From contig JACAAK010000003.1 in the NCBI GenBank assembly GCA_025093985.1, positions 4,712,001 through 4,776,000 of the forward strand: a stretch of 64,000 nucleotides of DNA. Reading direction: 5' to 3'. Every line of letters begins with the position of its first letter. Positions within the stretch are counted from its first letter, which is position 1. Origin of the DNA: Calvatia gigantea. Taxonomy: Eukaryota; Basidiomycota; Agaricomycetes; Agaricales; Lycoperdaceae. This document shows, one piece after another, positions 22,295 to 34,036 of this stretch. The position numbers and the translations under genes were made by a program. The notes under the pieces were generated by a model, which saw only the letters and a list, made by a program, of their open reading frames with translations, made no database searches and had not been told where the DNA came from.

Positions 22295-24173
22295 ATTATT
22301 CCCTCGTTTCAGTTATTTTGTGGTTAAATAGCGCACCTCAATACAGGCTACCTTATGTGGACAGAAGCACAAACGTCAGGCATCCCGCATTACTGCAAGG
22401 TCAAGGATTATCACTACCGGTTGGGGCGGCGAAGGGCTAAAGCCATTGGAGACACGCCGATGAGATGAGCAAACGAATATATTACAACACGGAGTGACGG
22501 CTCTCGTTTTGTTAAATCTCCATAGCCCGTTCGCCGTAGCGGTGGATCTTGAATAGGAGCTGAGATTGGCAGATTGCAGTGGGTAACTCTAGTTTTGGTC
22601 GTGCATCTTTGCGGTGCCTATAGACCAGATCGAAATGCTGGACAACAACTCAGGGTAGCCCCAAAACCAAACAGTTACTATGAGACCGCCTGCTTGGGGA
22701 ATGGCCTGCAATAATTTTCCACCTGTTCGTTCAGTTGTTAAAACTCCTGACTGAGAAGCTTGAAATTCGTCCATGGCCAAGTTCGTGGTAACTCGTTGGT
22801 CACATACCCATCTATAACGGACCTCGAATGTCCGTTGCGTCCCGAGCCTCGCACAAAAATCAACTCCAAAAGTCAACACAAAACTACCCAGGAAATATAA
22901 GAAATTTGTGTCACTATTTGACACCAAGAAATCTGAATCTCCTTGAGCTTTTTTCTGACTCTCAAGGGGAGTGGTGATCAGCCTATCGGGCCTAAAGTTT
23001 ATGCAGAAGTAAAAGCAAGGGGCTTTGCTGGAGGTCATGAGAAGCTCATATCAATTGGGTTCAATATGCTACTGGGATCGGAAGAAACAGAGGGTGGAGA
23101 GGGAATGCTGGGAAGATGCATGATGCCAGGAACAAGAACATCAACCTTGCGAGAGTTTAAACCATCCTGTGTATTTGTACAAAATCGGTATGATCACTTG
23201 CTGTAGCCTGATCTTCAAGTCGATTTCGACCGGTAACATTTGGGTCACCCGTGGAATTGGGGTCGCTTAAAGTCCGGGGAATTGGCTGTGGCTTAGGAAC
23301 AGCTGAAGGTGAACTTTTGGGAAGTGGCCGTAGCTTGAAAATGGACCAAGGTTGGGAAGTGGTATTGGTGTAGGTAATGGGTTGGGAAGTGAGATTGGTT
23401 GGGGAAGGATTAGTAGCTGATCAGAGGAACCGGAATGGATTAAGAGCCAAAATACCTCTTCAGCTTTTAAAGTCCTAGGCTCTCCTCATAAGTTAACAGA
23501 GCAAAAATAAAAATAAATAAACAAACAAGGAACACAAAAACAAAAATAAACCCTAGAACCAAGGTACGATGTCACACATTTTTCAGTGTCGCACTCGTCC
23601 AATCTCACGTTGTAAATTTTCACTTTCCCCAATTGAACGGATAGTCAAGGTTTTGCAAAATCTTTCCTTGTCACTGGGCCAACGAGTCAATGTGACACAG
23701 GCCATATCGAAATCATGTTGATTTCAAAAGGTGTAAAGTACGTTTTGAATATAATATGATATTGATATGACGAGTGTCACATCAACTTGCCGGCACAGTG
23801 TTGTGGTTGTCCTTAAGCCGTTACTCAGCCTGGGACCCCTTGACGCCGCATCTCTATCTGGGGTTTTAACGCCGCATCACCGTTTGAGCGCTTGATCATG
23901 AGCTTTGGAATTGATGCCCCGCACTTTCGCACGGCTGGCTTGGGACGACTATTATGTCGGCGATGCTTGAAAGTTTCAACAATCCAGCACATCGATGAAG
24001 CGAGCGACTGCGCAATCCTACTCCTTTGGAATCCTACATCCCCGGTTGTCTCCCAGTCTGACTTCTAAATCCGCTCGCTTACCCCTTCCAGCTAAAATAA
24101 TGATCTCACTCCTCAGGGGGTATCACGCTCCAGGCTTCTCCCGGTACCGTCACCTCACATTTGCCCAGGAGCA
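22295..24173. other. intergenic with a dispersed array repeat and A-rich tract
   Basis: No gene is supported. 22590-23210 is a dispersed R-type repeat. 23340-23420 holds a GGTTGGGAAGTG-type degenerate repeat that also occurs near 44590-44660. 23500-23560 is A-rich (AAATAAA/ACAAA) low complexity. Confidence 0.45.
22590..23210 (+). repeat. dispersed R-type repeat copy outside the array
   Basis: The stretch around 22950-23150 (GACTCTCAAGGGGAG.., then GAAGTAAAAGC and GGAACAAGAACATCAACCTTG) matches R blocks at 34720-34960, 38640-38880, 43760-43990, 50280-50480 and 57000-57210. It lies about 11 kb from the nearest array copy, so R sequences also occur outside the array. Confidence 0.5.
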
Positions 24174-26076
24174 ATGTCAACCGAAAAAGTTGAAGATCCC
24201 CTCCGAACCTCGACAAGCGGGAACAGGAATAAAGAGTGGGATGATGCTGGGCTAGTGGAAAAGCATATCACTTCGAAGTCTCGATGGTGGAGGTTGGGAC
24301 AGGGATTGGAGGAGATTGGTGTGGAATCCAGAGGTGCGCCTTTTGGATGCTTGATCGTCATGAATTACACTAATACTCATCACTTAGGGGTGAAGCCCGT
24401 TCCAGTGGAGGACCGCCGGGACACCCAGTTCTACAAAATCTTCTTCATATGGTTCTCAGCAAACTGTAACATCTTATCGTTCTCGGCAGGCACCCTCGGG
24501 CCTGCTATCTTCGGGTTGGGAATTAGGGACTCATGTTTGACGTGTTTATTCTTTAATATGATTTTTTGCCTCATGCCGGCGTTTGCGTGCGTGTCTTTCT
24601 TTTGAGATACAGTATCCTCGTCGTCCTGACCTGTCAAATCCCTCATGCAGCGCAACATGGGGTCCGAGGTTGGGGATGAGGCAGATGGTCATATCGAGAT
24701 ATTCGTTCGGGCACGTTCGCATCCTCTTTCTTGACAAAACCTTTATCTTACCAAGCTACACCAGATACTATGGCGTTCTGCTGTGTGTTGTATTGAACCT
24801 CATCGGCATGTGCGGCTTTTCGATACTTAACTGTATCCTCGGCGGTCAAGCCCTTGCCAGCGTGTCAGACCAAAACCTCAGTTGGACGTACGTCACCTTA
24901 ACCTCTCCGACGTTTATTAAATAATCTTATGGGCCCGTCGTCGTAGGGTAGGAATAGTCGTGATCGGTGTTATCTCTTTGTTCGTCTCCTTCTGCGGTCA
25001 CGCCGTGCTCAATTGGTACGAACGCATCGCCTGGTTCCCAGTGGTCCTTACCTTTGCCGTTGCCTTGGGCTTGGGTGGCCGACACTTAGGAGATACGAAT
25101 TTTGAACCAGCGACTCCACAGGCGATTTTAAGCTTTGCAGCAACATTAGCTGGTTTTACGATCACTTATACACCTCTTGGTTCTGATTACACCATCTACT
25201 ACAGGAAGGATGTCCAGAGGTAAGCACTTACTCCTCACATAGTCTTCCGAACTAACCAACAGTTCTTAGTTGGAGGATCTTCTTGTATACATTCCTGGGA
25301 CTCCTTCTCCCCATCGTAAGCAGTCGCACAAATATCTCAGCTGTAAAATCACCAATCGCGGTCTTATAGACCCTCCTCCAATGTACAGGCGCGGCTGTGG
25401 CGGCCTCTACGCCTGCCGTACCGCTCTGGGAGCAAGCTTATACCAATGGCAATGTGGGTGGCCTGCTAGAAGCTATGCTCCGCCCGGTGCATGGCTTCGG
25501 CAAGTTCCTCACCGTCCTTCTCAGCCTGTCTGTAATCGGTAACCTTGCGTTGTCCTTCTATTCCATCTCGTTGAACCTACAACTCTTCTGGGGACCCCTC
25601 GTCAAAGTCCCGAGGTATATCTTCTCGACGATCGGCACAGCTATGTGAGTTCGCGGAGCGATTTGCTCATTCAACGTAAACCTAACGTCCTTGAAAACAG
25701 TGTGGTTGCGTTAGCTATCGCTGGTCAACACAGGTTCTACGACACCCTTGTGAATTTTCTCGGTCTCCTCGGGTATTGGGCCGGTGCATATGTGTCGGTC
25801 ATATTCCTCGAACATTGGGTCTTCCGAAAAAGCAATTTTGCACTTTATGATCTGGAGGCATGGAATTCCCCCAAGGCGTTGCCCACGGGGATACCAGCTC
25901 TTGCAGCTGTGATCTTTGCGTTCGGGCTCGTGGTGCCAGCCATGGAGCAGGTGTGGTACGTGGGGCCTATTGCTGAAAATACAGGGGATATTGGGTTCGA
26001 GATTGCGTTAGCGGCGAGCGCTATCTTTTATCTCGTATTCAGGTGGGTTGAGATTAGATGGAGAGGGAGGTTGTGA
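24174..26076 (+). CDS. NCS1-family purine/cytosine permease (Fcy2-like)
   Basis: Seven or so exons with ~50-nt introns join into a membrane transporter of about 500 residues. Family marks in order: a hydrophilic N-terminus; RWWRLGQGLEEIGVESRG; PVPVEDRRDTQFYKIFFIWF followed by SANCNILSFSAGTLGPAIFG; SATWGPRLGMRQMVISRYSF; LNLIGMCGFSILNCILGGQA; FTITYTPLGSDYTIYYRKDV; and GLLGYWAGAYVSVIFLEHWV. These match the fungal Fcy2/FcyB group, plasma-membrane proton symporters for cytosine and purines. All 12 expected transmembrane stretches can be traced. The start ATG follows CCAGGAGCA and gives MSTEKVEDPLRTSTSG. No frameshift was noticed; it appears functional. Confidence 0.85.
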
Positions 26077-26439
26077 GGTTGGTGGCCTCAACCGATTTTG
26101 GCAGCGGCGGTGGATGCTCTGGGTGTGATGGAAAATGGTGCACGAGTGGCTATATATGTTATGGGTTGATGTGGACTGAATAGAAATCTGTAACTGCAGC
26201 GAATACAAGACGTTCTAAGCACAAATAGATCTTCACCTTTAAACAGCCTCGTCTTAGCAGTGACCTCAACATGGATCTGTCCATATTAGGAGGCCAACGA
26301 CTGGAGAAACAAAGGATGGTACGTGCGCGAGATCCTTCCATCACTAGTACTGTTCTAGGCTACCTGACGATTGTGGAAGAGTGTAGAATCTTGTCGTATG
26401 TGTAGATTGATTTCTGTCATCCCGCCAGTGGGCGGGGGT
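26077..26439. other. intergenic downstream of the permease
   Basis: No ORF with recognisable content. It probably includes the permease 3' UTR. Confidence 0.35.
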
Positions 26440-26811
26440 CGTTGAATGGTCCAGCGAACATGAGGGTGAAGGGCAGCAACGATCACGGGGGCATTGTCAT
26501 TGATCCCTTCGCGGGTGGTGATGACGTCAAGCCTCTCCCTCATTACATGGCCTCCAGGGACTGTGTTCGCTGTCATCCTACTTCCTTGGGACATCCTGAG
26601 TTGTGTGATATTAGCTTGGCAGAACGGGCGCCTCCGCCTCAGCGAGGCTGATGCAATCATTGGGCTTTACTCATCATACATCAATCGTCGCAGGTTTGTT
26701 TGTCGCCCTCCTTGCATACCACGGGAAAGTACTCGAGGAGCTTGTGGATCGCAGAGCGGATCAATGGCGTTCTGTCTACCATATATTCATTGTATTCAGA
26801 AAAATAGATGA
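26440..26811 (+). CDS. hypothetical membrane-protein exon(s), partial
   Basis: Not recognised. The frame contains a hydrophobic run, WPPGTVFAVILLPWDILSCV, followed by ILAWQNGRLRLSEADAII and YSSYINRR. An AG acceptor near 26692 would join this to GLFVALLAYHGKVLEELVDR. It could be a remnant of a multi-exon membrane protein, since no start or stop consistent with a full gene is visible. The frame may be fortuitous. Confidence 0.25.
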
Positions 26812-27148
26812 TTCCTGCAACAGGATCTAAGCTGGAAGGTGAAGGCAACAAAGTTATTTGATGATTCATCATGAATGACACATACTTATTTTTAGCCCCC
26901 TTCTTCGAGCGTTCGACTGCTCGCGGCGTGTGACACCCGCAAATACTTCGGTTGCCTTTCGCCACCTATCTCGGCCTTAGTTCTTACCGACTGTGATCGC
27001 CAATCAATTGCATCAGATACCTCTTTGCAAACGCCTCACTAAGCAACGACATACATAGCTGACGGACTGGCAACTCGAACTGCTCTCACCGAGCCAAGGC
27101 GCTTTACTATGGTAGTCGGGGATTCGTCAGGCTTTTCAGGGTAGCCCA

Positions 27149-27155
27149 TATATAA
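27149..27155 (+). promoter_or_regulatory. TATA box upstream of the Old Yellow Enzyme gene
   Basis: TATATAA 87 bp upstream of the ATG at 27242, in GCCCATATATAAGAGCTAGC. Position and sequence fit a fungal core promoter. Confidence 0.5.
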
Positions 27156-27241
27156 GAGCTAGCAATATTCAACAGTGGTTCATCAGCACAGAACACAAAC
27201 ACCTGGTTCATATCCTCACTTCATCCCCACTCCAAATTATC

Positions 27242-28910
27242 ATGTCTTCGTCGCTAGTTATCAACAAGCCAGTTCCCGACGCAAGGGAGTACTACCCCTT
27301 GAACGAACCAGCTATAGGTACAACGACAAAACACGTCCGTCTGGTTTCCTAAACTACATGATCGTCCCAGCAGCTTACAATCTCCATGTGTCCAGGGTGC
27401 ACCAACACCGATGCTTTTTAAAGCCCTTAATTTTGAGAGGCACCACATTCAAGAACAGAATCTGGGTCGTAAGTCCATATATTTGTGCTCATCGCACCTG
27501 TGCTCACTATCTCTGCAGTCTCCCATGTCCCAAGCCAGCTCAGATGATGGTCATACGACCGACTGGCACCTTGTTCATCTTGGAGTACGCCTCTTGCGGT
27601 TTTGCTGACGTGCCTTACTCACTACATCATATAGAGCTTTGCCACTCACGGTGCAGGAGCTATTACCATGGAGGCGACTGCAGTCCTACCGGAAGGAAGG
27701 GTAACCCCCGAGGACGCGGTACGTGTGCCTCGTCCCTCTTGGATTATAAATTTGAAGTCTTACATTTTCACTTCTATAGGGGCTATGGAAAGACAGCCAA
27801 ATAGGACCGCTCAAACGGATTGTTTCCTTCGTACATGCACACGACACCAAAATCGGCGTTCAGCTCGCTCATGCCGGGAGAAAATCTTCAACCCACACGC
27901 CTTGGCTACAAATGCGACTTAGCCGGGATGCAAAATCTATTGCCACTAAGGACGAGAACGGGTGGCCGGATCAAGGTAAGCGTCGAACCCTTTGGGGTTC
28001 CTGCCGCTTGCTTATCGTTTCTTCAGTTTATGGCCCCAGTGACGCCTCTTTCATCAAAGGAAAATACCCCGATCCAAAAGTAGTGACCGAAGAATATATC
28101 AACAAAGTCACAGATGCGTTTGTTGAATCCGCCCAACGCGCAGACAAAGCAGGCTGTACGTACCCTTTGCCCGCCCGCTTTCTCCGAAACGTTCACAACT
28201 GACCAACTTCCCGGACATTCAGTCGATTTTATTGAGATAAATGCTGCATACGGCTACCTTTTCCATTCGTTCCTTTCGCCCCTTTCTAACCCCCGAACTG
28301 ACATCTACGGTGGCCAACCCCTCGAAAATCGACTTCGTTTCACTCTCAACGTCATCGAGAAAGTTCGTGATGCGTGGCCGAGCCATAAACCTCTCTTTGT
28401 CCGCATCCCCGCAACGGACTGGGTTGATGGTCCAGAAAAGAACGCTGATGGCAAATGGTTACAATGGGGTATTGAACAAAGCACTGTTCTCTCACAGAAG
28501 TTAGAGGAGCTCGGCGTGGATTTGATCGATGTCGCCACTGGTTACAATTCGGCTTTACAGAAAATTCCTTTTGGTCCTGGTTATCAAGTACGTATCTCGC
28601 TTGAATCCCCTTAGATGCCCGATCCTGATCGGTTTCTTAGGTTCCTCTCGCTGCCAAGCTAAAGAAAGCACTTCCCAACATGGCATTTGCGACGGCTGGT
28701 GATATAACCGAACCGGAACTGGCGGAGGCCTACCTCCAGCAGGGAAAAGTGGACGCAGTGTTCATGGCGAGGGAGTTGTTGAGGAACCCATCTTGGCCAC
28801 TATATGCTGCTCAGAAACTGGGAGTGGCCCTCAAATCGGCCAACCAGTATGAGATGGCATGGCTCGCTCCCGTTCCTGCTCCGGTATCTGCGAGAAGAGT
28901 TCAGGCCTAA
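27242..28910 (+). CDS. Old Yellow Enzyme family NADPH:flavin oxidoreductase (YqjM-like), possibly inactive
   Basis: At least seven exons. After the start (MSSSLVINKPVPDAREYYPL) the chain gives RGTTFKNRIWV-SPMSQ, FATHGAGAITMEATAVLPEG followed by RVTPEDAG, IGPLKRIVSFVHAHDTKIGV and QLAHAGRKSSTHTPW, then GWPDQ-VYGPSDA. The C-terminus has FATAGDITEPELAE and VDAVFMARELLRNPSWPLYA (FMN phosphate site). This is the class of FMN-dependent ene-reductases that reduce activated C=C bonds with NADPH. Two oddities: the family's HxxH pair (IHxAHGYL in YqjM) is Asn and Tyr here (codons 28240 and 28249, INAAYGYL), and exon 2 needs a one-base shift at about 27415-27425 to pass from PTPMLFK to PLILRGTTF. The gene may be a young pseudogene. 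Fragments of it occur three times downstream. Confidence 0.78.
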
Positions 28911-30299
28911 GTTCAAAGAGATTGAGTCGTTCTTAAGAATGTTCGGACCATTAGATAGGAACGTTATTACAGGACAGTTGTTGATGCTTCCCTTTGTGTA
29001 TCGCCTCTTTTAGTTGGGCTTCATCCTCTAGGATTCATTGGGTTGCAATCTTTCATAAATTAGACCCCACCCACTGGTTAGTGTATTTCTAATCCTGCAG
29101 CAAATTTTATTGGACCCTATAATAATAATTTTGTATCCCTGCTTTATATTATTCAAGTTGACACCTTCCTTAAGGGATATTCGCTCTTCCACTCAGTTTG
29201 CAACAATCGACTAGGAAGCTGTTTGCGGAAGACGTTGAAGGAGGTTCGGGGGGTCACTAGTACCGGCACCTCGGCCTAATTAAGATTCACTATACAATGG
29301 CATTTTCAAGCATACAATGGCATTTTCAAGTTCTGATGCCAAGGATTGACGGAATAGTTGCAACTGAATGTTACGTTCAAGTGTGGCCGGGCACTTTGAT
29401 GCCGGATTGGACCCCTGTCCAGACTGTTGGGCGCTGAGCGTTTTGAATCACGACTCAGGCTCTCAACTCAAGACACCCAAGGTCCCCGCCGCTCTTCTTG
29501 CATATCGCTCCCGAAGTCGTCTCTGAGCTTCAAATGCTTCCTCTGCCTAAGGGGGCTTATCAACCAGTGTAACTCGGGCACTGAAGTCCAGAAGCACACA
29601 CCAAGGGTGCACGATTACGAACAGCAGGTGTCCCGATGAGGAGTTCTTCTGTGCTTGTGACAACCCCGAGTGTTCTGAAATCGGTCGGGTGACACACTGG
29701 TAAAGTTATGGCTTGTCAACTGAGGCGAAATTCATTGACTTATTTTCGGACGTGATCGAATGCATAAGGATTTCTGAGGATCAGAGGGAATTTAAGTATC
29801 TTGACTAACGGTGCTCTCATATAACAACGCTTTGATGAGGGGGCTGACCAGTTTATCCGTATGAGGTTAAGAAAGGAGGGGGTTAAATAAAGTAAGCCAA
29901 CTTGCACATTGGCAACCGTAAGTTCTTTCGAGGTCAAGCTGAATTTACAATTGCTTCCTGTGAAGAACGTTCATTGAAGACACTAGAACGGGTTGGATTA
30001 AGCGGCAAGAAATCCAGGAACGACTTGTGACGAAAAGGGATGGATCCACCACATACATAGATCACCATTCACAAGCCACCGTTGATAGATAAAATAACAA
30101 CCACCTTGTTCATCCATTGGAACGGTCTCGGACCAACAGTACGGAATGAGCCACAGGTGGTACAAGGTTGATTGGGCGTTGAACGGAATCACAGAAGCCA
30201 ATTTGATGTATGTAGCTTCCAATCCGTTGCTCACTGGTCATCGGATAAACGTGAGTGCCCTCAATTTGTATTGAGCCCACGGTCTACTCATTGGCGCCG
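28911..30299. other. intergenic, with a 20-bp tandem duplication
   Basis: No gene is supported. ATACAATGGCATTTTCAAG occurs twice in direct tandem (29292-29310 and 29312-29330). ORFs in 29427-30234 have no recognisable content. Confidence 0.4.
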
Positions 30300-32362
30300 C
30301 TACCTCTAACCCTGGACTGTTTTCGGTGTTTACTCGGATGGGTTCACTCACGTTCTGCTAGGTTTGTCGGCTTGAGCGCTTACACAATGGGCTCTCCCAT
30401 CCACTCATCACGCATTCCTGCTGCCTGAGTTCTCCGGTCATGGTGTCTACATCTTCCTTCCATAATGTTCTGGAGCTCAAAGTCCGGACTCCCCGGAGAT
30501 CGGTGATATAGTTTCTAAGAGGGTGTGGCCTATGAGTGATGAACGTGCTGGTGGGAGACATGAGTGTTATTGTGAATCAAAAACGCGCTGATATCAAGGG
30601 GAGGACGAGAATTCTGTTACTCACATTACATACACTTATGTCAACAGGTGGTTTGGCATGCGCGAAATGCATGCGATGTATGGTTGAGTGGTTCTGGCGC
30701 CAAAAGGTATTGTGATAAAGTAACGCGGTCAAGCTCAGCCTGTTCTTAGGCCTCCTTCTGTTCGCCCTTCCTGCTGGTGTTCTTCGATTCAACGCCCACT
30801 GGCCACGTTTGCCCCCGTTTAATCGTTCAGTGTGATCGCTTTGGGCCACTAACCGCCCTCCCTAACTCCATTCATTTATCCATCTGAACCTTCTATTTGT
30901 TGTAACGAGCGGCAGGGATCTAGAGTGAGATAATACACTCAGAATCGTAGAACGAGACTATAAATATATTAAGAAATACCTAGAGTGAGATAATACACTA
31001 TAGGTCATATAAGTAAAAGGTATAATGCAGTTAAGCATAATGTAACTCACCTCAGAATCGTAGAACGAGACTAGGTGTACGAAAGTACAGTAAAGCGCGA
31101 AAATAGAGCAATTACATAATGGCTGATGTAATGAGTGGAACTGAAGAATAGTCCGAAGTAAGTCCTTACAAAGAGGGTATATGCACAACACTATTCTCTA
31201 TACCGCGCCTTGCGCCCGAGCCTCATAATGAGGAAATATCGACCGAGTCCGAGGCTAAGTGTGATCACAATATTTACGCGCGTATGTCGCACCACAATGA
31301 GAGTGATGTTGGGTTAGGGGGGGAATTGGTGAAGTACCAAGTGAGTGTCCACGAGCCTCATTAATATATTACTGCCGCCTATGTGGGGGATTTAGTTTTG
31401 TCAGATTCGATCGTTGGATGACCACATTATGCTACAAGTTGTACCCCGGGATGAATCCTTGACTCCCAAGCTCCGCATAGTTTGGGACGCCTGTGGCCTC
31501 ATTAGCGTAGAACACTTGGCACCTGTTCCTTGGCTTTATAGGTGTTTGGCAGCGTGTTGAGGATGGAAGTCGCTCGATCTATTCTAAGGGATGTGTATGC
31601 CTGGTGTCACGCCTTGACGGCCACTGAAATTCTATGCCACTTCCTAGCATTGACGGTATCATGTAGCGCTTGATGGACTGGCGGTTGTGTCCCGCGCGGC
31701 TATGCCCACTACCCTACTAGGTGCCCTCAATCAGCGATCGTCCGTTCGTCTCTCATTGCCTAGCTTCCTTTTTCCATTCAGATGAGTTGGTAAAAGCACC
31801 CTCAAGCTAGCCATCACTGCAGTGACTCTTTCACAACGAAACCCCCTGATTGAGTGTGCAGCTAAGCGTGGATCCAGATTACCGTTTGCTATCCCGGGAT
31901 ATCTACGTTAATGTAAGGTCGCTCGGCGGCGTTGGGTTATTGGGGAAGGGATTATGAAAAGAAGAGGTAAATTAGATCTTGCTTGGTGGTGTTACAAAAG
32001 CGACTGTGAGTCCACCTTTTCCGAGACTTGGAGTGCTCATTTACTTTCGTTGGATCTTAGATTGTTGGGTTAAATTCTTCCTCTCATAACCGGCAACAGA
32101 TCCGATTGTGAGGTGGTTTGGGATGCAATCGTCATTGAGATCTCTACACCCTTTACCCAGATATCGTTTCACCGAGAGGCAATCACCATTAGTGAACCTT
32201 GTTGAACTTGGAAAGATGTCTGAGCAGCATGCGCAGGCTTCATGCCTCTCATGCCGGCGACAATTTGGCGTTACAGCTGGCAGCCTGACCAATGTTGCCA
32301 CCCAAAGCCTTGATAAGTCTTATAGAACGTCCCCTCTCTCCAGCTTCTTTTTGTCCCCCGCC
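30300..32362 (+). repeat. array block T1 (upstream block of the TWVAVHPNVP gene)
   Basis: Segments are homologous in the same order to 47290-48245: the part ending CTCCCCGGAGAT near 30495 matches 47473, GGGGGAATTGGTG near 31322 matches 47680, and the block before the gene matches as well. It carries its own duplications: TAGAGTGAGATAATACACT at about 30919 and 30981, and TCAGAATCGTAGAACGAGAC at about 30939 and 31053. No intact ORF. Confidence 0.55.
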
Positions 32363-34036
32363 ACGCTTGTTATCGACTTTCTCATAGCAGCATTTAACCT
32401 TGCATCTAGCGCACCGGTACTACCATCAACTACGGACGTTGGTGCGGCCGCCCCTCTTGCGATCTTTGGTCGAGAGCTCCCAGATTGCGTCGACATCGCA
32501 CGATACCGCACCATGCAGGATATCATCTGGAGCTGTCTCGCCACCATATTTGCTTGTACCTGGGTGGCGGTCCACCCGAACGTCCCTAGATCACGGGATT
32601 CCGGATGGGAGAGGCTAAAGCAGAGGATCCTTGTCGTGGTCTATGCAATTTTGACACCTGAATTTACCATCCTGTCAGCAATGAGGCAGCGGATCGGGGC
32701 AGTGAAGCATATGAAAGATTACAACAAAATATTCTACCCAAATGGCCAGTTCTTCGTCTTCACAGATCATCCTTGGACTCATGTTTTACAGTGGCACTGC
32801 CCTCGCGTTCCGTTTGGTGGTTCTTCAAGCGATGGTTTCGTCGCCATGGGGATGGGGAGCAAGATGGATTCTGGACCATAACGCATGGTTTTCTCCTCGA
32901 GATGCACGGTTTGGTGGATGACTCGGACCAACCTATCGATTCTGTTGGGGATTATTGGTGCCCAGGAGATGAGAGAGATAAGACGCGTGACCCTGTTGAT
33001 ATTCCAGAGGAGGAAATCTTTGATAAGAGCAAGAGGCGATTTCCTCACCAAGCTCCTGGTCATCCTCCAGACATCACATTCATGTTCCAATGCCTCGCTC
33101 GCTGGGTAGTACGGTTACCGGTTACCGAGCTCGAGGTCGTTACACTTGCGTTTGCACTGCTTAATATTGGCACTTACGCCCTGTAGGTGGAACAAGCCTC
33201 AAGATATGTGCGTAGCCATTCAGGGTGAAGCGATATAGGAGGCCCGAGGACACGCAGGAACGAGAGGATACAACTGGAGTGATTGGAGAGGAAGCTGATG
33301 CAGGGAGTATGGCGCAAGGAACATCTTCAGAGGGCGAGGAAGAGCAGAATGTGAATCCAACGCATGGAAGACCCTCAGAGGGCGAGGCCTCAGAGCTGAA
33401 AGCGGATGGGGGTTCCCGCCTAGTGACGTCGAAATCTTCGTTGGAGGACAGACCCTAGTCAACAGTTCGGAATTTCTGGGCAGGGCCGCAGGTGTCGCGG
33501 AAGCGGTGCATTCGTGGTTTAAGTGTACTGATGAGTCTTGTGATCACAGCTTTTCGTCATCTGCAATCCCTAAAACTCCAGGATATCATCGACATCAGTC
33601 ATGGGACCCTTCGCAGTACTTCTCACCATGGCTATGGGCTCGAATGCCCGTAAATCCTCTCACATATCTTATTCTTCCAAGGACGGTGGTCGTAGGGTTG
33701 TAATCTGTCTGCTGATAGTCGGCACTGTGTTCGGTAGGCCTACGTCTAGTACCTCTCTGGTCGTCATCATTCCCTTCCCTCTCTTGAAAACTTTTGTGGC
33801 AACTGTCTGCAGGATTTGATTACCACTGCACCGTTCATAGCATTCGTTTGTTCTTCGTCCATTCCAAGGTGTCCAGAGTTGCTGATGTTCTACTTGGCAT
33901 CTGCATTGTGGGGGTTGGGAGCTTATATTTGATTGACCCGCCTTATTCTTGTTATCCTTGCTTTTACCACCCTTCGTGAACTTCCTCCTGATGCTTTTCG
34001 AAACATTGTCTAGACTACTTTTCTTCCTCACCTTTA
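32363..34036 (+). pseudogene. TWVAVHPNVP-family gene, copy 1 (decayed)
   Basis: Homologous to copies 2-5. The start codon has become ACG (32363) where the others have ATGCTTATC. The signal-like FLIAAFNLASSAPVLP, then TMQDIIWSCLATIFACTW-VAVHPNVPRSRDSGW and the later VTELEVVTLAFALLNIGTYA remain. One extra base near 33033 (AAGAGGCGATTT against AAGGGTGATTT) breaks the frame, the segment near 33650-33830 has several shifts, and a TAG replaces a Trp codon near 34010. The parental family is a widespread agaricomycete membrane protein of unknown function: signal peptide, conserved cytoplasmic block, and four or so transmembrane helices at the C-terminus. Confidence 0.7.

Noticed and set aside
24174..28910. 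Secondary-metabolite cluster made of the permease and the Old Yellow Enzyme
   Set aside because: No synthase, P450, methyltransferase or regulator is adjacent, and the two genes have ordinary unrelated roles.
30918..31080. CRISPR-like or regulatory direct repeats
   Set aside because: Only two copies each of two different 19-23 bp repeats, irregular spacing, eukaryotic context: local duplication inside block T1.
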